From: Aphanomyces cochlioides
Taxonomy: Eukaryota > Oomycota > Saprolegniomycetes > Saprolegniales > Verrucalvaceae
Assembly: GCA_019828595.1 (NCBI GenBank)
Contig: JAHQRK010000016.1
Location: 744,001 to 808,000 of the forward strand
Direction: 5' to 3'
DNA length: 64,000 bases
The notes beneath the pieces were generated by a model. That model was not told the DNA's origin. It saw nothing but the letters and a program-made list of their open reading frames with translations, and ran no database searches. The position numbers and the translations under genes are program-made. The first letter of the stretch is position 1. Each line of letters starts with the position of its first letter. Below, piece by piece: positions 55,148 through 64,000 of this stretch.

Positions 55148-56007
55148 TCAAAGATTGCCATGATGAAGGCATTCATATTTCGGATCCATACACACCATGT
55201 AGCCACGGATGGGAATGTTATGTGCTGGGTCCCATGCACCCCAGTGCACCACACGACAAGCTGAGACGTTGCCCCACTTGAGTGCCTTTGCCACAGCTGC
55301 GATCGAAGCACCGATCATGTTCATGTACGCCAACGCGAGCTTGCGTCCCCCCTCGTGGTCACTCACAGTGAAGAACCAAAAGGCTTTGTTTCCCCCTTGG
55401 ACGGTGCGGCAATACTCGGGCAAATACGACAATCTCTTTCCCATCGCCAACTGTTGGTACAAACCGCTCCCACGGACTCCCTTTCGAACGAACCCAGTCG
55501 TCGAATACGACACACTGTCGCGACCGACATGGACACGGGGAACCATCTCCAAGCCAAGCAATGGCAGGTGTGGCTCGAACGACTGCGTCGTCAACGAATA
55601 CAAACCCAACGAGAAGCTCGAAGTGTCAAGTGGTAGCGACTGTGAGAGCAGCAAGGAGAACAAAAGTTGTCAACGAGAGCTTGACGGGTGCGTTCCACCG
55701 TGCGGATGTTGGCCATGCGCACCGTGCCAACGGCTTGGACGGAGTCACACGAACGTCGTTGTTGGATGGCGGTGTCGAGTGCTTGTTGGATGGACATGGT
55801 GTTGGCTTGTGGTTTGAGTTCGAGGGCGACAGCGAGTTCGCCTTGGTTGGCCCATTTCTGGAGTGTTTCGGGTGTGACGGGGTCGATGGTGTCTGGTCCA
55901 AACTCCCAGAGGTCTTGGAGCACCACTTGGAGGACTTGGAGTTGCGTGGGGGTGACCGTGTAGAGAATGGCGCAGTCAGAGGTCGACTTGACAGGGGTAA
56001 TGGACAT
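55148..56007 (-). pseudogene. GNAT-like family protein, copy c (frameshifted, partial duplicate)
   Basis: About 55193-55994 is a direct repeat of 51034-51835 (offset 4,159 bp) and appears identical over most of its length. It carries the same frame break as copies a and b. The last residues differ (RGYMVCMDPKYECLHHGNL) and the upstream sequence beyond the ATG at 56007 is unrelated, so only the coding body was copied. Confidence 0.6.
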
Positions 56008-58382
56008 TGGATTTATTGGGGGCGATTTGGAATTTGACGTTTTGGAAAGGACAAAAACGGCATTACGAGGGGGCTTTTGAGGTACAAGAAATCTTCCTGG
56101 GCACTGCAAATCGTCGCATTCTTGCCACCAGTAGATCAGTGGTCGTACGAGTTTCCATTCAGGAGTGTACACTGTACAGGTCATGCGTTTGTCGATGTGC
56201 TTCAAACTCAAGGAGCAAAGAGAAATCGAACCATTGAATCTTCCCGTGAGACCATGACGAATGGTCACCGAGGGATTTGCGTGGCTTCAACTATACGATC
56301 GAAGCCGTGGTGTCCACGTCTGGTCTGTTAGTAAGGCCATTTGAACGAAGAGCGCAAGAGGGAAATCCTATGGCGAAGGTGGAGACTGCAAAAATCGCCC
56401 TATTGAACGCATTCTTGGCATCACTTGGTGACCATCCTCATGTTCTCCTACCTCAACCGATGGAAGGCATAATTTCTTCCATTTTCGATGGGTGTAGATA
56501 AAATCCACTTTCACGAGATCCTCCCTCGATGAGTTGTTGTCTTCGTCACCGTACAAACGGCATCCATGATGTTGGATTCCACTCTTCGCTTGAAATTCTG
56601 TTTTAGTCAAAGATTCATGCCTCATGAGCGACGAAAGGCGAAGTGAAATGCTTACCCGCCACTTGGTCGTCTCGTGCACCGTGGTCAACTGATGAATTTT
56701 GAGTAGAGGCTCTGTAAGCTCGAGCGCGCCGACCAATGTGTCTCTCCAAACTGAAATTTGCATCGTCGCTCTTTTTTAAAGGATGAATAAGTAACAAGTT
56801 GTCGAGGAAGGACATGCAAGAGGTTTCATTGCTGATTTCGTTTCTGCTGCTTAAACCTCCTTCTAAATTGCGGCGAGATTGATGAGACTCGTAGCTGTTG
56901 CCCCCCCCCCCCTCGCAATACTCCCCCGCAGCCGATGGAAGAGTTATTAGAAGCATACATACCCGACTTGAGGCATGACAATGTCATTGATCGCATGATC
57001 AGCTTGTCGATGGACACGCATTGGAAATTAAATGAAGTTAACTCGGCGTGATGTGTGGAAATAGAACTACTGCGCCTCATTCTGTCGAGAAAAAGGCGAT
57101 TTGGTCAAATCTTGCGTCCACTTTGAGCTTCAGATCATTCGTGAAAGCCAACTTGCATCTACAATGCTTGTCGCGCGAGTGCTCAGCATGGACAACGATG
57201 GCCACGAGTCGTGATCATTTAAGTATTGTACGGTATAATACTTAAATTTGAAATTCGGAGTGAGGTGTCTCCATCTGTGTGGAATTGTCCAGTGTGTCGG
57301 GATGCGACGAAGCATGTCAATCTCGGGCTGCTCTGTGGGACGATCGACTGCTTCCACCAACCAAATCGATCAAACTCTCCAACGTGTGCACAAATCAATC
57401 GGCGTGGAGGTGGACTCTCCATTAGCAAAACTCTTTATTGAACGTCAAGGCAAATCAACATGAAACTTGTCGACTGTTGTCGAAAGTCAAAGGTTTGATA
57501 CACTGATCATTCAGACAGCTCCAGTGTCGTCAAGTTTACAACGCGAGAGCTGCGTCGCTGAGCTATCAATCATCCTGAACGTGATCGTAGCGCTCTAAGC
57601 GCTGCTGCTTCAAGTTCTTTTCGGTGGTTTCATAACTCTACAAAGTCAACGACATGGTTGTCCCCTCATCCAGAATGACAAGCATCCAGGTTTCCTATAC
57701 CTTATTTAAGTACATGTTGCTGGATTGTCAAAATATTCCCGAAATTCTTCGCAGGGGATTCAGAGTTCATATCCAAAGTGTACTGAATCAAGGTAAAAAC
57801 ATGATTTGGTAGCATGATCACCAACAATTTCTTCGATGGACATCATCGTCGTGCCGTCGACAGTCGCGACCTGCTCGAAAGAGACGCATGACTTTGGACA
57901 ACTCTCTCTCTCTTAAACCACTCGAGAGACTGGCCGCCCCCTCGCTAGCTAGCTCTTTCAGGTGGGGGATGAGCTGGAGTTTCATTTCCTCCTCCTCTGA
58001 ACCGACCGTGCGAAACAACAATCGTGTTATCTTATCGTCCACAGTCCAAGGTGCCGGCGGGCTGTATGGGCTGTCGGCGATAGAGTGATCGACAAGAGGA
58101 ACACTGTAGAGCATCATGGGAAGCCACTTTTACGACCGTCGAATCCGACACGTCAAAAGGAGCGCAGGTAGAATAGCAGCTCACGCATCTCATCTACGGT
58201 AAGACGAGCAATGCCCATGGCCGTTGCAACTTGCTCAAGAAGGAAGATTGATTTGGATCCTTTGGTCAACAATATCCAAGCTACGGTGAAAACCATATCG
58301 TCGAGACGCAGACGATCCCACGGTCATCCATGAAGGCAATCCAACTCTCGTTGATTCCTCCCTTGGGTCGACATTTTGCAAA
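56008..58382. other. Region without a supported gene
   Basis: Minus-strand frames near 56615-57080 (for example MQISVWRDTLVGALELTEPL from 56763) look weakly protein-like, with possible introns, but I cannot build a model. A C-run lies at 56901-56911. The plus-strand frame 57226-57441 has CPVCRD and CGTIDC but no complete finger. Confidence 0.3.
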
Positions 58383-59647
58383 ATGCCACTGACGCTGCAG
58401 GCTCCCGTCCACATTTTCGCCTTCCTCAACTTCATCACGACGATGCAGTTCCTCATGGGAGGCATCCTCCCAGCGGCACCGAATGAATTTCAAGTTTCAT
58501 TCAAGACACTCTTGTTGTGGAACCGTCCGACTCGGCGTCTTCTCGGCCGCATGACCACCGGCATGGCAGAAGCCACCTTTCGAGTGCTCACGCTGCCCAT
58601 CATTGACCAAATCACGCCAGCTCCCCAACGCTCCTTCTGGATGGGACTCCACTACGCAGGTATTTGCGTTGGCTCTGGTGTTGTCTACATCTACGGCTCA
58701 TTGACGGCCAGGTACATTGGTTGGGAGTGGTCTTTCTACATCTGTGCGATTGTCATGGCTCCTTGCGTTTACATGGGATATGGATTGACATTGTCGCCGC
58801 TGAATGTATCTCGAAGCAAGGACGCGACATCAACGTCGCTTGGCTCCATGGCTCGTGAAGTTGTAGCAATTCTCTCGTCCCCATCTTCTCGGGTCTTGGT
58901 ATCGGTGTTGTCAACTTCTCCGTTCAAGCAATGGTGACTTTCACCCCTGCCATCATGATCGGCTTGAATGTTTTCGACGATGCTTGGGCTGCGACTATCT
59001 TTGGCATTCTCACAGTTGTGGCTGGTCTTGTGGGTGCTCCCCTCGGTGGCATTCTCTTGGATCGTGCAGTCCAAGGCCGTGAAGACGACGCTTTGTTTCG
59101 CCGTCGATTGGCGTGCTATCAACGCCTCTGGTTCCAACTTGTCGTGCTCGTGGCTGGCTGCTTCACCATCGGCTTCTTGAGGCATTCGACGTCGTGGCTT
59201 TTCGTGATTTTTTCTCTCGTCTTCCTCGGGGCGATCTTTGCCACGTTTGGGAGTACAACCATCTCAATGCTACTGAGTGTGACATCTGAACAGCGTGGGC
59301 TCGCAATGGGCCTCGCTTTGCTGCTCCAAAACTTGATTGGCAACGTACCTGGGCCTGTTGTCTTTGGCGCTATCAAAGTCCGACTCGCTCCTGGCTGCGG
59401 TAGCGTCACTGGAGACAATGGCGTTGACCACGTGAGCCCTGAATGCGCCTCTGAATCAAATCAGCTTGGGCTTCGTATCATGTGGACTTGGATGGTCCTG
59501 TGGATGCTGCTGGGCTTCCTCTCCTGGGCAATAGCTCTATACTACGCCAAGAGAGAGGAAGTCAACTGTGCGACAGAGATCGTGCCGACGCCACAAGCGG
59601 AGAGTGACCATGTTGACTACCTCTTAGCTGTAGAATCCCAGACTTAG
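58383..59647 (+). pseudogene. Spinster-like MFS transporter, broken
   Basis: 58383-58937 encodes HIFAFLNFITTMQFLMGGIL (helix 1) followed too soon by LLGRMTTGMAEATFRVLTLP, the G-x-GEA-F motif of spinster-type MFS proteins. Compared with relatives, about 50 residues covering helices 2-3 are missing. Near 58880 one base is lost in a CCCC run; the homology continues in the other frame as LVPIFSGLGIGVVNFSVQAM and then VTFTPAIMIGLNVFDDAWAA through the remaining helices to 59647. Both a deletion and a frameshift make an active transporter unlikely. Relatives transport sphingolipids or other lipids. Confidence 0.75.
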
Positions 59648-60239
59648 TCCCATTAACTTATCAAGTCATTCAGCTTAGAGCAACCCACGCCTTGTTGCTG
59701 CGAACAATTCAATCTTTTACCGGACTACGGCTCGACTCATGCAAAGGAACCTCGATGGTGCCAACCGAAGTTCACTCCACTCATGGGAAAGAAGTCCATG
59801 CAGGAGTGGTTACCTGCGATGATTAAAAAATCGAACCCATGACAAACTGGAAGTGGATATGAGGGAAAGCCCCCCGTCAAGTGTGGATCAAGCATCAGCT
59901 TTCGCCAACTCGTCGTGTCGTCTATGTCGAATGCATACGACAGACCGAAGGTCGACTTGGATAGAAAGTGGCTGATGATTGACTTCACTACGTGGAAAAA
60001 GATTCACCACATTCTCGATAAGAGGAGAATGGCTCCGCCTAAAAGTGAGATACACCGTGCTGTCAACATGCATCCGACTCGCGGGCTAATCATCTCATGG
60101 ACAACATCGCTGCGACTCGTCCTGTCCACACCCTTCAGCGCGCGCGGTTGAAATCCTCATTGACAAAGTGACATATTGTACGTGGATTGACCGCATGATG
60201 TCGTTCTCACGTGCTTTCATCACGATGGGTTTTGCTGAC
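59648..60239. other. Intergenic region
   Basis: The frame 59915-60151 contains KWLMIDFTTWKKIHHILDKR but shows no recognised domain. Unsupported. Confidence 0.35.
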
Positions 60240-61133
60240 ATGAGCTCAATTGAGATCACAACGCACTCGACCAGTGCCTTCTTCAACTGCGTCTCGCCAT
60301 CTCAGCTAGGAGTGCTCCAACGCTCCGTCTTGGACTTGTGGGAGTTTGGACCCGAGACAATCGACCCGGTCACTCCCGAGACGCTGCAAGAGTGGGTGAG
60401 CCAAGGCGAATTGGCCGTCGCGCTGTCACTCTAACCAGACGTGAAAATCTCTTCCGTCCAAGAAGCCCTTGATAATGCCATCGAGCAAGGCTGTCCTTGT
60501 GATGAAGTTTTGGCTATGGGAACTCTCCGCTTCGCCTGTGTATCGTCGGCTAAGCCGACTCTGAAATCATTGGAGTCGAGCTTCTCTCCAGCATTCCTTT
60601 ACAACTTGTGCATCCCCGTCGATTTGACATCGATCGCGCTCGGACTCTTCCATCTTGGCACCCAAACATTTGAGCCTCATACGCCTTTGACTAGCTCATA
60701 CACCTTGCCCAAAGTCAATGTTGGCCGCGATCTCGTCATGTACTTCACGATTGCATATGCACGTCCAAACGAACGTGGCAGTGGCCTGGGAACCACTTGG
60801 CCCTCGGCAAGTGCATGGCTGCAATGCCAGAGTACTGTCGAAGTTTGGCAGCAGGCAGAAAAGTCTTTTGTCTTTTCACGGTGCAAACCTCGCAACGAGT
60901 TGATTTCACCACATCTCTCTTAGACAAACGACCATGAAGGTTGCGAGAAAATCGCGTTGAAGCACATGAAGCTCGCTGCTGGAATGTTAGGCATTGCGTT
61001 GAAAAAATTGAAATGGAAAGCTGTCGGAATGTGCCGCGTTGTCCACTGGTCCGCGATGGATCATGCGATGAATAACCCGATCCGAGGCTACTTGGTCTGC
61101 TTTGATCCTCAAATTGAGTGTCTTGGACCGTAA
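60240..61133 (+). pseudogene. GNAT-like family protein, copy d (nonsense and frameshift)
   Basis: Starts MSSIEITTHSTSAFFNCVSP and carries DLWEFGPETIDPVTPETLQE and QGELAVALSL, then a TAA (60432-60434) where the intact paralogue has AAA. The homology continues KISSVQEALDNAIEQG..VNVGRDLVMYFTIAYARPNERGSGL. A one-base loss at about 60790 shifts frame within the acetyl-CoA-loop-like region. An intron (about 60884-60923) with a good acceptor is at the same site as in copy e, followed by TNDHEGCEKIALKHMKLAAG..NPIRGYLVCFDPQIECLGP to 61133. Unlike copies a-c it keeps this intron and lacks their frame break. Confidence 0.75.
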
Positions 61134-61901
61134 GACATTTATAAAGTGTGAAATTTCTCACAACTGTCAATTGCTTGATCGTTCCAGACCACAACATGTT
61201 CTGATGCGCAGATTTTGGCCCTGTCTTCGTAAATGATTACCTGCAGCACCTATGAAGTCGTAAGCAGCTGCAGTCACGATAGGGGGCGTGGTAATGTTAG
61301 TCCTTGGACCGCTTGGAGCAAAGACATGGGGCCGTCGCGAGATGAAGCCAGAGGTACTTGAAGTCGCATTGAAACCATTTCGAGGTGTCAGTATGTTGCT
61401 TTTGTTGAGTCAGTTGCTTTGGAGATGCGCTGTGCTCGAGATGGCTCGTTGCATCAGGCAGTAGCAACTTGGGTGAATAATCGTCCAGCCAAATGATTCC
61501 TCTGCGAGAATGCGCAGTCGAAGAACGATCCATCCATTTTTGAATGCTCGACCGACGACACCATCCTCTTCAAGTTTCACAAGAGTAACCTCCCATGCGC
61601 TTGTGAAGAGAGGATCTTATCTGCACGCAGTTCAATGACATTCATATTATGAATGTTGCAAGGACGAGAGACTCTTCACGACCAGCACAGTCAATTGAAA
61701 AAATGTACATCTGATCCTGCGATCCCGCGAGACACAAGGGCCATACGTAGGTGGCTGACTTGATGACTTGCCCTCCTTGCACGAGGATAGTAACCCGAGC
61801 GACCATGCGCGCTTTCAAACTTTGCAACATGTCGTCTATTCGGCGTGAGTGTTCAATCGCTTCAATGAATTACCAGCTGAGTCATATTTAACATTGCCAC
61901 C
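61134..61901. other. Intergenic region between copies d and e
   Basis: No supported gene; several stops in all frames. Confidence 0.45.
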
Positions 61902-62775
61902 ATGAACACACTTGCAACCAAGTCGGATCCCAACAGCGCATTCCTCGTCAGCGTCACGCAGGCCCAGCTCCAAGTTATTCAGCCATCGCTGCTGGACTTG
62001 TGGGAATTCGGACCCAAAACAATCGACCCAGTCACTCCCGAGACGCTACAAGGATGGGTGAGCCAAGGTGAATTGGCTGTCGCGCTGTCACTCAAACCAG
62101 AGGCAAAGGCCAAGACTGTACAAGAAGCCCTTCAGATTGCTAGTCAACAAGGGCGAAGATGTGATGAGATTTTGGCCATGGGAACCATTCGCCTTGCCTG
62201 TGGTTCGGCGGCCAAGCCGTCGCTGAAATGCTTGGAGTCAAGTTTTTGCCCGACGTTTGTCCATGACTTGTCCATGCCCGTCGATTTGACTGCTGTCTCG
62301 CATGGTCAATACACTTTCGACTCCCACACATTTCAGCCCAACACACCTTTGAGTAATCCCAACGCTCTGCCTCAAGTCAACTTTGGTCGCGATCTCATCG
62401 TGTACATCACGACTGCATTTGCCCGCCACAGTAAGCGTGGCAAAGGTCTCTGGAATCAATTGGCCCTTCGCAAGTGTATGAGCTGCATGCCCGACTTTTG
62501 CCGCACTTTGAAAGAAGGCAATAAGATCTTTTTACTCTTCACGGTACGTTCCATTCACCCTGTTGACATCAACAGCTCACTCCTCTCTCTAGACAAACGA
62601 CCAGGGGTGCGAGAAAATCGCGTTGAACAACATGATGCTGGCTGCGGGGATGTTTACGCTTTCACTGACGAAGCTCAAATGGAATGCGACTGGAACGTGT
62701 CGCGTCGTGCATTGGTGGGCCATGGATCACGCCATGAACAAACAATCCCATCCGAGGCTACCTCCTCTGCTTTGA
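61902..62775 (+). CDS. GNAT-like family protein, copy e (least damaged)
   Basis: Exons 61902-62543 and 62593-62775 (intron 49 bp) encode 274 residues from MNTLATKSDPNSAFLVSVTQ. Blocks: DLWEFGPKTIDPVTPETLQG..QGELAVALSL (about 35-65), DEILAMGTIRLACGSAAKPS, QVNFGRDLIVYITTAFARHS, KRGKGLWNQLALRKCMSCMP (GNAT motif A-like R-G-x-G-L), and TNDQGCEKIALNNMMLAAGM after the intron. Near 62738 the frame departs from the family end (NPIRGYLLCFDP lies in another frame), giving a changed 8-10 residue tail. So either the family tail is dispensable or this copy too is failing. The acetyltransferase idea is inference from motif A only; the substrate is unknown. Confidence 0.6.
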
Positions 62776-63397
62776 CCCGGCAGTCGAGCGTTGTCACCTG
62801 TAAGACATTTCAACAATGTGAAATTGATTTTTGATCGTTGATTGGCTCATTCATATATCCTAATTAGACACATATTTCGGATCTGGAAATACGTTTTATT
62901 CAATCCACGTTGCTCACACGTCACGTTGTCAATCATCGAGGGCGAATCAGCCCCTCAGTCAATCACACAGTGGGCCGGACAGTCGAGGCCCCATGTGTTG
63001 TTTCAGAAAATAGTGGGCGTCTTTTTACAAACGATTGAGCTGGTTACACCTCACAGCGCATAAAACTCGATCGACCTCGCAGCCCTCGATGCGAGTGCTC
63101 AATCGATGGTTGGCCCCTTCAGATTCCAGAGTGAATGGAAACAACTTCTTGCGTCGTGGCTATGGGAAGTGAGACCACTGTTGCCGCCGGCGGCCCGAGG
63201 CTCTTCCTGAAATTAGGATAAAACCTATTTAGACCATATTGGTTGGCTCCGACAAGGCGTCCAAGAGCGGCCCAATCAGTGCCAAGTGCACTCGTATACA
63301 AAATTCGAGTGATTTTATCCGGATATCCGGATAATGAATGCAACCGCCGCAGTGTGGAGGAAATCCACATCTCGACTCGCCGTTCCAACAAGCAAGC
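62776..63397. promoter_or_regulatory. Upstream region of the purine gene with a 20-bp palindrome
   Basis: 63315-63334 is the perfect palindrome TTATCCGGATATCCGGATAA, ending 63 bp before the ATG at 63398. The same core lies upstream of CSE1 and the PHD gene. No gene is seen between 62776 and here. Confidence 0.45.
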
Positions 63398-64000
63398 ATG
63401 TGTGGCATCATTGCTGTTCTCTTGGCCAACAAGCATGAGCATTGCAATCAAATGCTCTACGATGGTCTGACCGTATTGCAACACCGTGGCCAGGATGCTG
63501 CTGGCATTATGACAGCGCACAAGGGCAAGCTTCATTTGCGCAAGGACAATGGCCTTGTCCGAGATGTCTTCAAGCAAAACCACATGCTCAGCTTGCTTGG
63601 GCACATGGGCATTGGTCATTGCCGATACCCCACCGCTGGCTCGTCGTCCAGCTGCGAATCGCAACCGTTCTACACGAACTCGCCGTATGGGATTGCGTTG
63701 GCCCACAACGGTAACTTGACCAACTCGCACGAGCTGGCATCCGACTTGAAGAATGCGAACTTTCGTCATGTCAACACCGACTCGGTGTGTAGCTTACTCA
63801 GTACCTTTCGTCAAGATTGATATATTCTCTGTAGGATTCGGAAATGTTGCTCAACATTCTCGCTGATGAACTCCTCAAGCAAAACTCGCATCCGCTCAAC
63901 GTCGACCAAATCTTTGACGCCGTGACACAATTGTATCAACGCTGCCGCGGTGGTTACTCTGTCGTGTGCTTGATCAATGGTCATGGCATACTCGCATTCC
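63398..64000 (+). CDS. PPAT: Amidophosphoribosyltransferase, N-terminal part (continues past window)
   Basis: Exon 63398-63784, intron 50 bp, exon 63835 to the window end. MCGIIAVLL gives the catalytic Cys2 of the class II glutamine amidotransferase domain after Met removal. [57 protein letters not shown] and [19 protein letters not shown] are the glutaminase-domain signatures of the enzyme that makes 5-phosphoribosylamine from PRPP and glutamine, the first step of purine synthesis. The PRPP-binding half lies outside the window. Confidence 0.95.

Noticed and set aside
1..64000. tRNA and rRNA genes
   Set aside because: I looked by eye for T-arm motifs such as GGTTCGAAT and for rRNA-like blocks and found no convincing candidate; a tRNA search program would be decisive.

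Overview
This is a eukaryotic genomic window, most likely from an oomycete (water mould) of the Saprolegniales/Aphanomyces type. The evidence is many introns of about 40-55 bp with GT(A/G)..AG ends, START-FYVE proteins in tandem, a ciliary CFAP20-domain gene (so a flagellated life stage), animal/fungal-like housekeeping genes with oomycete-like architecture, and copia-type LTR retrotransposons. The genus is inference; I ran no searches. Exon boundaries were read by eye. I kept a splice only where it preserved frame and protein-family homology.

Layout. 1-8111: a decayed copia element (minus strand) next to a young, complete 5.8 kb copia element with LTRs that look identical and a TTGCG target duplication. 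The young element splits a small ORF. 8112-10219: fold-back repeat and a relic with a CENP-B/pogo-type helix-turn-helix. 10220-19510: three tandem paralogues of a START-like + FYVE protein (468, 447 and 499 aa), each with two short introns at the same places, and nested TIR elements between copies 2 and 3. 19573-22026 (minus): a seven-exon gene fusing a four-helix voltage-sensor domain to a 3',5'-cyclic-nucleotide phosphodiesterase, the most interesting single gene here. 22989-24972: an eight-exon zinc-finger protein with an NSD-type PHD-C5HCH module and no SET domain. 25553-30550: an inverted pair of acyltransferase-3/SGNH genes. One is intact and one broken; their N-terminal halves look identical over 1,208 bp while their C-terminal halves have diverged, a gene-conversion signature. 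31212-42760: a housekeeping block with a SAPS-type phosphatase regulatory subunit, ribosomal protein eL8, a CFAP20-domain protein, a RING-H2 protein and exportin-2/CSE1. 43785-56016: a 2.5 kb inverted repeat whose arms each carry a gene of an uncharacterised GNAT-like family. It flanks a mariner relic and a 2.5 kb PIF/Harbinger transposon. A third partial copy follows. 58383-62775: a broken spinster-like MFS gene and two further members of the GNAT-like family. 63398-end: the start of amidophosphoribosyltransferase (de novo purine synthesis).

The housekeeping genes look independent, each with its own promoter region, and I see no operon-like logic. Plausible functional themes are phosphoinositide/endosome recruitment (FYVE triplet), membrane-potential control of cyclic nucleotides (voltage sensor-PDE) and zoospore cilium assembly (CFAP20-domain protein). 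The rest of the window is shaped by transposons, palindromic duplications and gene conversion.
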